Positions 26,275-35,392 of a stretch of 64,000 nt of DNA are shown piece by piece. This stretch comes from Bowmanella denitrificans (GTDB taxonomy: Bacteria > Pseudomonadota > Gammaproteobacteria > Enterobacterales > Alteromonadaceae). The DNA lies in assembly GCF_002887595.1 (NCBI RefSeq), contig NZ_PEBU01000004.1, positions 62,001-126,000 on the forward strand, read 5' to 3'. A model generated the notes under the pieces. That model was not told the DNA's origin and did no database searches. It saw only the letters and a program-made list of their open reading frames with translations. The position numbers and the translations under genes were made by a program. Numbering within the stretch: position 1 is the stretch's first letter; the number at the start of each line of letters is the position of its first letter.

Positions 26275-26784
26275 ATGCAGCAACCTGGGAGGTTATTTTT
26301 CTTTTGCGGCAAAATGGGGGCTGGGAAATCCACCCGCTCAACACTATTGGCTGCGGACTATAACGCAGTACGTATTTCAGAAGACGAATGGCTGGCGGCA
26401 CATTATCCCGGTCAGATCCAGACCTTTGATGAGTACCTGGCGTTGTCAAAAACCATCAAACCCTTTGTTAAGGGGCATGTGCAACAGATTTTACTTAGCG
26501 GCGTCCATGTGGTGATGGATTTTCCTGCGAATACCAAGTCGCAGCGAGCCTGGTTTAAAACACTGTGTGCAGAAGTTAACTGTGCTCATCAGCTTATCTT
26601 TCTCGACCTGACTGATGAGCAATGCTTGTCGCAACTAGCTAAACGTCGGCTGGAACAACCCCAGCGCGCTCATTTTGACAATGCGCAGGTTTTTGCCCAT
26701 GTCTCGTCATTTTTTGAGCCTCCGCAGGATGACGAGCAGTTGAATATTCTGCACGTCGCTAATAGCTCGGTGCAACATGCCTAA
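26275..26784 (+). CDS. P-loop kinase-like ATPase
   Basis: A 169-residue cytoplasmic protein with Walker A GKMGAGKST (residues 12-20). A later segment, VVMDFPANTKSQRAWFKTLC, fits small-molecule or zeta-toxin-like kinases: D in the second strand, then a lid region with RLEQPQRAHFDN. An excellent ribosome site (GAGGAGGAAG) precedes ATG 26275. No antitoxin is beside it, so a toxin role is not supported. The phosphoryl acceptor is unknown. Confidence 0.75.
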   Translation: MQQPGRLFFFCGKMGAGKSTRSTLLAADYNAVRISEDEWLAAHYPGQIQTFDEYLALSKTIKPFVKGHVQQILLSGVHVVMDFPANTKSQRAWFKTLCAEVNCAHQLIFLDLTDEQCLSQLAKRRLEQPQRAHFDNAQVFAHVSSFFEPPQDDEQLNILHVANSSVQHA

Positions 26785-26795
26785 CATTGCTCTGT

Positions 26796-27242
26796 TTACC
26801 TTTGTCTGGCCAGATAGCTATCCAGACCATTGGCAAAGGCTTGTTTTTCCCTTGGGCCCAGTGGCGGCGGGCCACCGGTTTGAACACCACTGGTACGCAG
26901 GGTATCCATAAAGTCACGCATATTCAGGCGCTGGCGGATAGTGTCTCGACTGTAGACCTCACCTCTGGGGTTAATCGCTTCTGCGCCTTTGGCCATAACC
27001 TCGGCAGCCAGGGGAATATCTGCGGTGACAACCAAATCGCCTTTTTCTACTTGTCTGACAATTTCATTGTCTGCTACATCAAAACCGCTCGGCACCTGGA
27101 TGGCACGAATCACTTTGGATGGAGGGGTGCGTATTGGTTGATTAGCCACCAGTAATGTCGGAGTGCTTGTGCGCTCTGCGGCCCGGAAAATAATCTCTTT
27201 TATCACCACCGGGCAGGCATCGGCATCAACCCATATTGTCAC
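26796..27242 (-). CDS. yaiI: YaiI/YqxD family (DUF188) protein
   Basis: A 148-residue protein of the DUF188 family, related to PIN-like nucleases. It begins [22 protein letters not shown], with the acidic residues of the family's predicted metal site; [14 protein letters not shown] and [10 protein letters not shown] follow. GTG 27242 is chosen because AAAGGAG lies 5-6 bases before it; the longer open frame upstream lies inside the neighbouring gene. It overlaps the end of the diguanylate cyclase gene by 17 bases. Function unproven. Confidence 0.87.
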   Translation of the reverse strand: MTIWVDADACPVVIKEIIFRAAERTSTPTLLVANQPIRTPPSKVIRAIQVPSGFDVADNEIVRQVEKGDLVVTADIPLAAEVMAKGAEAINPRGEVYSRDTIRQRLNMRDFMDTLRTSGVQTGGPPPLGPREKQAFANGLDSYLARQR

Positions 27243-28722
27243 TGGTGTCTCCTTTACTGATACTGATTCGATTGCGGCCCAGCGATTTAGCTTCATAAAG
27301 GGCTTTATCGGCACGTTCAAAACAATGTTGCATGGGCTCATGCTGCCGGACCTCGGCGATACCAAAGCTGCAACTGATTGCAAGATTGCGGCTAAAGCTG
27401 GTTTCTTCTACCTTGTCGGCTATGCGCCTGGCCAGGGCAACTGCGTCCTCAATATCAGCATTGTGACACAGAATCACAAATTCCTCTCCGCCCCAACGAG
27501 CAGCCAGATCATGTTCACGCACACATTGGCGCAATATCTGCGCAAGCTCCTGAAGGATCTGATCACCCACCTGATGACCATAGCCATCGTTGACCGCTTT
27601 GAAATGATCGATATCCAGCAGAATCAAGCTGCTTTGTTGTTGCGTGGGGTCGCGGTTGTCCTGATCAATGCAATGGTTGAAGAAATGCCGATTGTGTAAC
27701 TTGGTTAATGGATCATGGTCAGACAAAAACTGCAGTTCTTTGTTGGATGCTTCCAGTTCATGGCGCAATTTGACCAGTTGCCGGTTCTGTTCTGCCAGCT
27801 TCAGATTATAACGGCGGATCCACAGATTCCATGCGACCAACAATAAAATCGCCGTCAGGGTCACCAGGCCGATTTGCCAGGCTAATCGAACGTTGCTGTT
27901 TTCCACAATCCGCAAGTTATTCCATCTGTTTTGAATGTCCAGATGTTGTCTTTCAGTAACAGCTGATAAGGCCTGATTAATCTCTGGCAGCAGATAGGCA
28001 TACTTGTGAATCACCCCAATGCGCAATTCATCCTGCGGGCCCCCCCAGCCGGCAATTTTCAGGTCTGCCAGGGCATCCTGCTGGATATAGGCATTAATGG
28101 AATATAACGAGCCAACAAACAGATCTGCCTGGCCGTCTGCTACTGCCTGCAAACCATCACGCTCACTGGCGACATTCAAGGTCTCTATACTTGGGTAATA
28201 AATATTCAGGTATTCCTGTAACCGATATCCGCCAGGAACGGCCAGGACCCGTCTGCCTACGTGTTCAAAGTTTTGTAAAAATGGTTGGTCTTTTCTGGCG
28301 ACCAACACATTAGGAGCATAAAAATAGACCTGACTAAAGGCTAGATACTGGTCACGCTGCTGGGAACGGTTGAGCATAGGAGACAGTTCACAATCGCCGT
28401 CCCTGAGCTTTTGTAACGTCTGCTGCCAGCTATTGGTAGGCACCAGTTCCATCTTGATACCAAGCTGCTGGGCGACCAATGTCAGATATTCAGATGACAT
28501 GCCACTATGCAGGCCTTCGCGCAGTGCTTCATAGGGCATCCAGTCAGGATCAACACAATAACGTAAAGTTTCAGGTACGCCGTGAGTGGATTTTGCCGCT
28601 TGGGCGTTTGCGGTGCTTATGCCAGACAATAGCCAGCATAAGATAAACCCTATTAGTGCAGCGTTGGCCGGTTTTCTCAACCTGGGCCCCTTATTGTTGT
28701 TTTTATTACAGTTTAGGGGCAA
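27226..28722 (-). CDS. Diguanylate cyclase with periplasmic binding domain
   Basis: A 498-residue membrane protein. After a signal/anchor (about 20-42) comes a periplasmic type-2 solute-binding domain (about 50-270, SBP_bac_3: [42 protein letters not shown]), a membrane helix ([23 protein letters not shown]), a short coiled coil and a GGDEF domain with GGEEF. REHD five residues before it is an intact inhibitory I-site. It should make c-di-GMP in response to a small periplasmic ligand such as an amino acid. It may be co-transcribed with yaiI. Confidence 0.9.
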   Translation of the reverse strand: MPLNCNKNNNKGPRLRKPANAALIGFILCWLLSGISTANAQAAKSTHGVPETLRYCVDPDWMPYEALREGLHSGMSSEYLTLVAQQLGIKMELVPTNSWQQTLQKLRDGDCELSPMLNRSQQRDQYLAFSQVYFYAPNVLVARKDQPFLQNFEHVGRRVLAVPGGYRLQEYLNIYYPSIETLNVASERDGLQAVADGQADLFVGSLYSINAYIQQDALADLKIAGWGGPQDELRIGVIHKYAYLLPEINQALSAVTERQHLDIQNRWNNLRIVENSNVRLAWQIGLVTLTAILLLVAWNLWIRRYNLKLAEQNRQLVKLRHELEASNKELQFLSDHDPLTKLHNRHFFNHCIDQDNRDPTQQQSSLILLDIDHFKAVNDGYGHQVGDQILQELAQILRQCVREHDLAARWGGEEFVILCHNADIEDAVALARRIADKVEETSFSRNLAISCSFGIAEVRQHEPMQHCFERADKALYEAKSLGRNRISISKGDTSDNMG

Positions 28723-28843
28723 TTATCGGGGAACGCTACGGTTAACACCACTGGATTTTATGCTGAACTGGGCAAATTTACTGCGAATAGACAGGATTCT
28801 GCCTTGTCTGATTTGCCAGCGCGCTTCAGTGTGGCACACTTTG

Positions 28844-28864
28844 CCGTATTCCTTTGGAATACGG
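28844..28864 (+). promoter_or_regulatory. Hairpin in the abgT upstream region
   Basis: A perfect 9 bp inverted repeat CCGTATTCC/GGAATACGG with a 3-base loop ends 35 bases before the abgT start. No T-run follows, so it is an operator or mRNA hairpin rather than a terminator. Confidence 0.4.
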
Positions 28865-28899
28865 AATCGTACCCATAACAACAATAACGGAGTAACCTG

Positions 28900-30435
28900 A
28901 TGACAGCCCAAGCAAACTGGACCAGCCGGGCGCTGGACAAAATAGAAAAGGTAGGGAATAAGCTTCCCGATCCTGCGGTCATTTTTCTTATCAGCCTGGT
29001 CATCGTCTGGGTATTGTCGGCACTGCTGGCCAATGTCAGTTTTGATGCCCTCGATCCCCGAACCGGTCAGACGATAGTCGTCAACAACTTGCTTACCGGT
29101 GCCAGCCTGGCCGACTTTATGTCGCGTATGGTCACCATTTTTACCACCTTTGCGCCACTTGGCGTGGTGCTGGTGTCTATGCTGGGGATTGGGGTGGCGG
29201 AACATTCCGGCTTTATTAATGCCGGTCTCAAACGCATGCTGGACTCAACACCGAAGTTTCTGCTGACACCATCTATTATTCTGGTGGCCATTGTCAGCCA
29301 TACCGCCACTGACGCTGGCTATGTGCTGGTTATTCCGTTGGCCGGGGTGATATTCTACGCTATGGGCCGTCATCCGCTGGCGGGTATTGCCGCCGCGTTT
29401 GCGGGCGTTAGTGGTGGCTTTGCTGCCAACTTCGTGCCATCCGCCATTGATCCATTACTGCAAAGTTTTACCCAAAGTGCCGCACAGATTATCGATCCAG
29501 GCATGCAGGTAAACCCGTTAAATAACTGGTATTTCACCAGCGCTTCCAGCTTATTGATTATCGCCATTGGCTGGTTTTTAACGGATAAGGTGATTGAGCC
29601 GCGTCTTAAAGACACCCAGGTGGATGGTGATCCAAAAGAAATACCCAAGTTTGATGCCCTGAGCGACAAAGATCGCAAAGCCTTGCGCATTGCTACCTTG
29701 GTGATGCTGGCAGGGATAGGCTTATTGGTTGCTATTTTATGGCCGGTGGATTCACCGCTTCGCGATCCACAAGGGCAACTGGCGTCTTTTTCTGCCCCGG
29801 TGATGCGCAGTATTGTGCCGCTGATTTTCCTGTTGTTTATTCTGCCTGGTGTGGTTTACGGCCTGGTAGCAGGTACTTTTAAATCCAGCCGTGACATCAT
29901 CGGAGCTATGAGCAAGTCCATGGGCAGTATGAGCTATTACATCGTGATGGCGTTTTTCTGTGCCTTGTTTATTGATGCATTTGGTAAATCAAATCTGGGC
30001 GCATTGCTGGCCATTGAAGGCGCGCAAGTATTACAAACCCTGCAACTCCCGTCCATGGTGACGATTGTCGGGCTGATTTTCCTGACCGCGTTTGTCAATC
30101 TGTTTGTTGGTTCATCATCAGCCAAGTGGGCGCTGCTCGGCCCCATTTTTGTGCCTATGCTGATGCAATTGGGGATTTCCCCGGACCTTACCCAGGCGGC
30201 ATACCGGGTAGGGGACTCCTCCTCTAACATTATTACGCCGCTGATGCCTTACTTCCCGTTGGTGGTGGTGTATTGTCAGCGTTATGTAAAAGACACAGGG
30301 ATTGGTACGGTGTTGTCACTGATGTTGCCATTCTCTATCTGTATTATGGTGATTTGGACGGCATTTTTGCTGATCTATTGGGGCATGGGCATACCTTTGG
30401 GTATACAAGCCAGCTATGTATATCCAGCCGGTTGA
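28900..30435 (+). CDS. AbgT family transporter
   Basis: A 511-residue inner-membrane protein of the AbgT family (p-aminobenzoyl-glutamate uptake; MtrF/YdaH relatives export sulfonamides). About 10-12 helices are seen. Family sequences include SHTATDAGYVLVIPLAGVIFYAMGRHPLAGI and VGSSSAKWALLGPIFVPMLM, with YRVGDSSSNIITPLMPYFPL near the end. GGAG precedes ATG 28900. No abgA or abgB peptidase gene is adjacent, so uptake versus export is open. Confidence 0.93.
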   Translation: MTAQANWTSRALDKIEKVGNKLPDPAVIFLISLVIVWVLSALLANVSFDALDPRTGQTIVVNNLLTGASLADFMSRMVTIFTTFAPLGVVLVSMLGIGVAEHSGFINAGLKRMLDSTPKFLLTPSIILVAIVSHTATDAGYVLVIPLAGVIFYAMGRHPLAGIAAAFAGVSGGFAANFVPSAIDPLLQSFTQSAAQIIDPGMQVNPLNNWYFTSASSLLIIAIGWFLTDKVIEPRLKDTQVDGDPKEIPKFDALSDKDRKALRIATLVMLAGIGLLVAILWPVDSPLRDPQGQLASFSAPVMRSIVPLIFLLFILPGVVYGLVAGTFKSSRDIIGAMSKSMGSMSYYIVMAFFCALFIDAFGKSNLGALLAIEGAQVLQTLQLPSMVTIVGLIFLTAFVNLFVGSSSAKWALLGPIFVPMLMQLGISPDLTQAAYRVGDSSSNIITPLMPYFPLVVVYCQRYVKDTGIGTVLSLMLPFSICIMVIWTAFLLIYWGMGIPLGIQASYVYPAG

Positions 30436-30459
30436 TGCAAAGGCTAAAGGGGACTGTGT

Positions 30460-31035
30460 TTGAATCCGTCCCCTGATCTTACCGGCCTGCTGCACAAATT
30501 GTTGCAGCAGGCTCCACAGGGCATAAGTGAATATGCGCTGATTGACAGGTTAAAAGAACCGGCAATGGGCGTTTTTACTGCCGATTTGGATTTGTCAGAT
30601 AATCTGGTGTTATTTCAAACCCATTTCCTGCTGTTTAACCAGCTTTATCAGCTTCGTGAACAACTGCGCGCGCGCCGGGAAAGCGACCTGCATATCAGCG
30701 CATTGTGTATTCAGCTGTTACCTTATTCGCCGGGTTCAGCAGCGCTGGGGGAGCATGATGCCCTGTGCAGCTATTATCTGGACTGGCAGAATTTGCAGGA
30801 AACGGATAGTGCTGGTGTGACACAGTTGCTGGAGGATTTCTGGCAACGTATGGCGGGGCAGTTGTCTGCCGATGAGCGCCGCGAGGCGCTGGCAGTGCTG
30901 GAACTGGATGAACAGGCTGATAGTGAAACCATACGCCGCCAATATCGCCGGTTAATGCATCAGCATCATCCCGATAAAGGCGGCCAACATCAATATTGTC
31001 AGTTACTGACTCAGGCCTATCGCAAACTGACCTGA
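30460..31035 (+). CDS. DnaJ-related protein with C-terminal J-domain
   Basis: A 191-residue cytoplasmic protein: an N-terminal DNAJ-related domain (about 5-130; [32 protein letters not shown]) and a C-terminal J-domain (about 143-191) with the HPD motif in [10 protein letters not shown]. It should stimulate DnaK ATP hydrolysis for a specific client. The start is TTG 30460, with AAAGGGGA before it; no ATG in frame fits. It follows abgT by 24 bases. Its 3' end overlaps the convergent chemoreceptor gene by 33 bases. Confidence 0.88.
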   Translation: MNPSPDLTGLLHKLLQQAPQGISEYALIDRLKEPAMGVFTADLDLSDNLVLFQTHFLLFNQLYQLREQLRARRESDLHISALCIQLLPYSPGSAALGEHDALCSYYLDWQNLQETDSAGVTQLLEDFWQRMAGQLSADERREALAVLELDEQADSETIRRQYRRLMHQHHPDKGGQHQYCQLLTQAYRKLT

Positions 31036-32706
31036 AGGGCCGGCTCCATTGCTGGAGCTCAACGAATGAGCACTATTTGCCGGTGTTTGTTGCCGGGTTA
31101 GCGAGTCCACCACTTTATGCAGGTTTTGCGAAGCCTGTTTAACCGCACTGGACACATCAGTTCGCTCAGACAAGGCAATGTATTCCTGAGATGATTCCAC
31201 CACCTGATTGGCGCAGGCATTCATCTGTAGCAACACCGTAGACTGCGCTTCGGCGGCCTGATTCAGTTCAGCAACCACCGAGTTGATATCTGCCACATCT
31301 TCTACCAGTTCATTCAGACGAGCCAGCGCCGCTTTGGCCTCATCGGCATTGGCGATACATTGCTCTTTGCCTTGTTGCATGGCATTAACGGCCTGGCCGG
31401 AATCCTGCTGAAAGCTGCTGAGCATGGCCTGAATATCGGCGGTTGAGTTCTGTGTTTTGGATGCCAGGGTGCGAACTTCATCGGCAACAACCGCAAAGCC
31501 CCGGCCATGTTCACCTGCTCTGGCGGCCTCAATGGCAGCATTCAGTGCCAGCAGGTTGGTCTGATCGGCAATTTCATTGATGACCCGGACCACCTTGTGG
31601 ATGCTGGCGCTCTTACTCTGCAAATCTTCAATCAGTTTGCTGGTTTGCTCGGTATCCACCACCAGACGCTCAAAGCCACTATTGGCTTTATCAAAAATTC
31701 TGAAGCAGGCATCCACATTCTGCTTGGCCTGATGGGTGGCGCCAGAGACCAAATTAGTGACATTCTGCAGCTTATTGACTATCCCATTGAGATTATCCAT
31801 ACCTTGCTGCAGCTGCAGGGAAACATTCTGCTGGCTCCTGGCCCCTTCGTTGATAATGCTGCTGATTTCCTGCAACGTATCAAATGAGTGATTAACCTCA
31901 TGTTGTGCCTGGCTAAGTAAGGTTACCGTGCTTTGCATTTTATCCTGCATATGACGTGTGGCATTGGCCAGCTCCCCCAACTCGTGATGACTTTGATAAT
32001 TCATCACTGAGTCGTACTTACAATTCATCAAATCACGCACGCTGGTTGTGATGGATTTGGTCGGGCGTATCACTTGCTGGCGCAATACATACATAACCAA
32101 GGAGATGGTGGATATGGTCAGAAGTAAACTGAGGACTAAAATGGACTGGATGACCGCATTGGCGTGGCCCTTAAGCTGGGTGAGTTCTTGTCGTGCCAGT
32201 TCAGCAATTTTCTTTTCCAGCGTCGCGAGACGAGCAGCGGGTTCTCTGTCCATACCCTTGACAACCTTATCGCCAAATTTAGGTTCGAAGTCTGCCTGAA
32301 TAAACTGCTCAAGGCCTTCCCGGTATTGCCTGGCCATGGTTTGATGAGCCGTGCGGAAGGATTTTATGTCATTAATAATATCTGCAGGCAAATGGTAGTT
32401 TTGTTCAAGCAGGTCCAGTTGCTGTTGGATCAGGCCTTCATGTTTAACGAAGCTGCCCCAGTATTTATCCAGGCTTTTGGCATCGTAGCCACGTAGCAAT
32501 ACATTTTTCCATTCCTGCACCTGAGTTTTGAAATTCGCCAGCACAACCGAGGTTTGTCGTTCTGCAGCCAGGGTGTTTTGTTCCATATTTTCAAAACCGC
32601 GAATAATTTTCTGAGTCTGGTGTAACGAGGCCATATTCAGTGCAAACAGCACCAAAAGGCCAAATAAAACGGGCAAGGAAATAATCAGGCTAAGCTTTTT
32701 CAACAT
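31003..32706 (-). CDS. Methyl-accepting chemotaxis protein
   Basis: A 567-residue chemoreceptor: membrane helix 1 (about 7-28), a helical periplasmic sensor of about 160 residues, helix 2 (about 188-210), HAMP ([20 protein letters not shown]) and a cytoplasmic signalling coiled coil. The hairpin tip is [40 protein letters not shown], fully conserved in sense (positions about 390-430). No CheR-tethering pentapeptide ends the protein. The ligand is unknown. The last 33 bases overlap the convergent DnaJ-related gene. Confidence 0.93.
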   Translation of the reverse strand: MLKKLSLIISLPVLFGLLVLFALNMASLHQTQKIIRGFENMEQNTLAAERQTSVVLANFKTQVQEWKNVLLRGYDAKSLDKYWGSFVKHEGLIQQQLDLLEQNYHLPADIINDIKSFRTAHQTMARQYREGLEQFIQADFEPKFGDKVVKGMDREPAARLATLEKKIAELARQELTQLKGHANAVIQSILVLSLLLTISTISLVMYVLRQQVIRPTKSITTSVRDLMNCKYDSVMNYQSHHELGELANATRHMQDKMQSTVTLLSQAQHEVNHSFDTLQEISSIINEGARSQQNVSLQLQQGMDNLNGIVNKLQNVTNLVSGATHQAKQNVDACFRIFDKANSGFERLVVDTEQTSKLIEDLQSKSASIHKVVRVINEIADQTNLLALNAAIEAARAGEHGRGFAVVADEVRTLASKTQNSTADIQAMLSSFQQDSGQAVNAMQQGKEQCIANADEAKAALARLNELVEDVADINSVVAELNQAAEAQSTVLLQMNACANQVVESSQEYIALSERTDVSSAVKQASQNLHKVVDSLTRQQTPANSAHSLSSSNGAGPSGQFAIGLSQ

Positions 32707-32881
32707 GGGGCTCTCACTACTGTTGTTTGCCCGGTCATTGGGGCAACCGGGGGTTGCGCGCAGGCTAAGCTTGCTATGTGACAGCAGGATGAAAGCCGGG
32801 GCTGTTTGCTCAGGTTAAATTGTGACAAATTCACATAAGTTATGCAGAAACTACTGATAGGACTTATTACTTAATCCCGAC

Positions 32882-32910
32882 TTGATAGTGAGTTCATGAA
32901 ATGGTAAAAA
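32882..32910 (+). promoter_or_regulatory. Candidate aroF promoter
   Basis: TTGATA, 17 bases, TAAAAA lies about 165 bases before aroF. An alternative closer to the gene is an extended -10, TGC-CATACT at 33020-33028, without a clear -35. Which is used cannot be decided by eye. Confidence 0.35.
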
Positions 32911-32944
32911 GTCAATTATGTTTAAATTAAAAAAATATCATGAA

Positions 32945-32962
32945 AGTAAATATAAAGTTACA
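32945..32962 (+). promoter_or_regulatory. TyrR-like box upstream of aroF
   Basis: AGTAAA-N6-GTTACA agrees with the TyrR consensus TGTAAA-N6-TTTACA at 10 of 12 bases, including the G and C that are always kept. Confidence 0.45.
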
Positions 32963-33039
32963 CCCGCTTTTTAAAACCTCCCGATACCGCTGAACTTTTC
33001 TGTTTCGGCGCGATTTTCGTGCCATACTTTCTTCGTATT

Positions 33040-33057
33040 TGTAAAGACATTAATACA
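33040..33057 (+). promoter_or_regulatory. Second TyrR-like box next to the aroF start
   Basis: TGTAAA-N6-AATACA agrees with TGTAAA-N6-TTTACA at 10 of 12 bases. It ends 13 bases before the aroF ATG and may also overlap the ribosome site. Confidence 0.4.
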
Positions 33058-33070
33058 GGTAATGACCGCC

Positions 33071-34162
33071 ATGTTAAAAGATTCCATTCATAACGTTCAC
33101 GTATCTGGTGAGCAAGTTCTCGTTACCCCGGATGCCCTGGCCAGGGAAATGCCGGTGAGCAGCCGTGCATTGGAGCGAATCGCTCAGTCGCGTGCCACCA
33201 TTGCCGATATTATTCATCGTCGTGATCATCGGCTGTTGGTGGTATGCGGCCCATGCTCTATTCATGATATTGAAGCGGCCAAAGAATATGCCCTTAAACT
33301 CAAGCAACTTCACGAAGAAACCAAAGACACCCTGTACATAGTGATGCGGGTGTATTTTGAAAAGCCCCGTACGACGGTGGGTTGGAAGGGCCTGATTAAT
33401 GATCCGCATCTGGATGGTACCTTTGATATTGAAGCCGGCCTGCGTAAAGCCAGAGAGTTGCTGATTTGGTTGTCTGAGCTGGAACTACCGGTGGCCACAG
33501 AAGCCCTGGACCCTATCAGCCCGCAATATCTGGCTGAATTGTTTGCCTGGTCGGCTATCGGCGCCCGCACGTCTGAGTCGCAGACTCACCGTGAGATGGC
33601 CAGTGGCTTGTCTATGCCGGTTGGCTTTAAAAACGGCACGGATGGTAGTCTGGATATTGCGATTAATGCATTGCAATCGGCAGCGTCCGGGCACAGCTTT
33701 ATGGGCATTAACAAGCAGGGGCAAGTCAGTATTATTCAAACTCAGGGCAACCCGGACGGACACATTATTCTGCGCGGTGGCAAACAGCCTAACTACGATT
33801 CCGTATGCGTATCTGAGTGTGAACAACAGCTTAATGCTGCGGGTTTAAGCGCCGGTTTGGTGGTGGATTGCAGTCATGCCAACTCCAATAAGGATTACCG
33901 TCGTCAGCCCTTGGTGGCGGCCAATGTTTCCAACCAGATATTGGAAGGTAACCAGTCTATTATCGGTATTATGCTGGAAAGTCATCTGCATGCCGGGAAC
34001 CAGAGCAGCAATGGTAAAAAACCTGCCGAGCTGGAATATGGCCTGTCCATTACCGACGGTTGTATTGACTGGCCAAGCACCGACAAGCTGCTGAAACAGA
34101 CCAGGGAGAAGCTGATTACGGTTTTACCTATGCGTCTGAAAAAACTGAAACAAGCGAGCTGA
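33071..34162 (+). CDS. aroF: 3-deoxy-7-phosphoheptulonate synthase, AroF type
   Basis: A 363-residue class I DAHP synthase: condenses phosphoenolpyruvate and erythrose 4-phosphate in the first step of the shikimate pathway. Visible are VVCGPCSIHD, RVYFEKPRTTVGWKGLINDP, SAIGARTSESQTHREMASGL and VDCSHANSNKDYRRQP. The N-terminus MLKDSIHNVHVSGEQVLVTP lines up with E. coli AroF from its first residue, so ATG 33071 is preferred over the ATG three codons upstream. Tyrosine sensitivity is inferred from position: tyrA follows after 2 bases, as in the enterobacterial aroF-tyrA operon. Confidence 0.95.
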   Translation: MLKDSIHNVHVSGEQVLVTPDALAREMPVSSRALERIAQSRATIADIIHRRDHRLLVVCGPCSIHDIEAAKEYALKLKQLHEETKDTLYIVMRVYFEKPRTTVGWKGLINDPHLDGTFDIEAGLRKARELLIWLSELELPVATEALDPISPQYLAELFAWSAIGARTSESQTHREMASGLSMPVGFKNGTDGSLDIAINALQSAASGHSFMGINKQGQVSIIQTQGNPDGHIILRGGKQPNYDSVCVSECEQQLNAAGLSAGLVVDCSHANSNKDYRRQPLVAANVSNQILEGNQSIIGIMLESHLHAGNQSSNGKKPAELEYGLSITDGCIDWPSTDKLLKQTREKLITVLPMRLKKLKQAS

Positions 34163-34164
34163 CA

Positions 34165-35298
34165 ATGAGCGAACAGGCCGATCCCCTGGCGCCCCTGCGC
34201 CAACAGATAGACGAACTGGACAGTCAACTGGTGGCGCTGCTGGTTAAACGCCTTTCCATCACCCGTCAGGTGGGTGAGGTAAAAAGTCAGATTGGGCTGC
34301 CCATTTATGTACCTAGCCGTGAAGCCGATCTTATTGCCAAGCGCCGGGCTGAGGCTGAAGCACTGGGATTGTCACCAGCGCTGGTAGAGGATCTGCTCAG
34401 GCGCATTATGCGCGAGTCGTACCAAACACAGCATCAGCGTTACCGTTGTTGCCAGACAGACTTGGGTAAAGTGGTGGTGATAGGCGGTAAAGGCGCACTG
34501 GGGAGCGTGTTTGTGGATATGTTCAGAATGAGCGGCTATGAAGTCGCTATTCTTGAGCAGGAAGACTGGCCTGATGCACAAAGCCTGTTTGCCGGGGCTG
34601 GTCTGGTGCTGGTATCAGTGCCGATGAAACTGACGGAAGACATTATCGGCAAACTGAATACGTTACCGGCAGACTGCTTACTGGCGGATATTACCAGTAT
34701 TAAGTCCGCACCCTTGCAGGCCATGCTGGAGGTGCATAAAGGGCCAGTGCTGGGTTTGCATCCCATGTTTGGTCCCGATGTATCGAGCCTGGTAAAGCAA
34801 GTGATTGTGGTTTGTCATGGCCGTTACCCTGAACGCTATGAATGGTTGCTGGAGCAGATGCGCAGTTGGGGCGCTATTTTAAAAGAAAGCACGGCGCAGC
34901 AGCATGACGATGCCATGGCTTTTATTCAGGTGATGCGTCACTTCTGCTCTTATGTGTATGGCGCACATCTGGCGGGTGAAAATCCCGATCTGGACAGACT
35001 GATTCAATTCAGTTCGCCCATCTACCGATTGGAACTGGCAATGGTAGGGCGCTTGTTCGCCCAGTCTCCCAATTTATATGCCGATATCATCTTTAATAAT
35101 AAAGACAGTATTGCTCTGCTCAGGCGATTCCGTGATCGTTTCGATCAGGCCCTGGCAACTCTGGAAGCCGGAGACAAAGGCACTTTTATCAAGGAATTCT
35201 TCCATATCGGCCAGTGGTTTGGCGATTTCGCCAAGAAGAGCCTGGTGGAAAGTAAGAAGCTATTACTAAAGGCTGACGATGATCGCAGCCATGCCTGA
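34165..35298 (+). CDS. tyrA: Bifunctional chorismate mutase / prephenate dehydrogenase
   Basis: A 377-residue T-protein making 4-hydroxyphenylpyruvate for tyrosine. The AroQ mutase domain is residues 1-95 (LRQQIDELDSQLVALLVKRLSITRQVGE) and the NAD-binding dehydrogenase starts with VVVIGGKGALGSVFVDMFRMSGY. LGLHPMFGPDVSSLVKQ and the catalytic region around QVMRHFCSYVYGAHLA follow. The length matches E. coli TyrA. It is the second gene of the aroF operon. Confidence 0.96.
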   Translation: MSEQADPLAPLRQQIDELDSQLVALLVKRLSITRQVGEVKSQIGLPIYVPSREADLIAKRRAEAEALGLSPALVEDLLRRIMRESYQTQHQRYRCCQTDLGKVVVIGGKGALGSVFVDMFRMSGYEVAILEQEDWPDAQSLFAGAGLVLVSVPMKLTEDIIGKLNTLPADCLLADITSIKSAPLQAMLEVHKGPVLGLHPMFGPDVSSLVKQVIVVCHGRYPERYEWLLEQMRSWGAILKESTAQQHDDAMAFIQVMRHFCSYVYGAHLAGENPDLDRLIQFSSPIYRLELAMVGRLFAQSPNLYADIIFNNKDSIALLRRFRDRFDQALATLEAGDKGTFIKEFFHIGQWFGDFAKKSLVESKKLLLKADDDRSHA

Positions 35299-35392
35299 GG
35301 TGTGTGTACGCACAGGGCTGTTCACATTGACAATGATCAACGGTAGAGTACAGCCCTGCTTCTCAGCTTTTCGATGAATTCCTCGCAATCCA

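Larger units (their letters stand above)
32707..33070. other. Divergent control region of the chemoreceptor and aroF
   Basis: A 364-base AT-rich region. It holds two TyrR-like boxes and candidate aroF promoters, and must also hold the chemoreceptor promoter. No coding frame is supported. Confidence 0.5.

Noticed and set aside
26275-26784. Zeta-toxin of a toxin-antitoxin pair
   Set aside because: A P-loop is present, but no antitoxin-sized gene lies beside it on the same strand.
32821-32835. TGTGACAAATTCACA as a CRP site
   Set aside because: The half-sites are separated by 5 bases instead of 6, so the geometry is wrong for CRP; left unassigned.
35313-35358. CAGGGCTGT/ACAGCCCTG inverted repeat after tyrA as a terminator
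   Set aside because: The loop is 28 bases long and no T-run follows.
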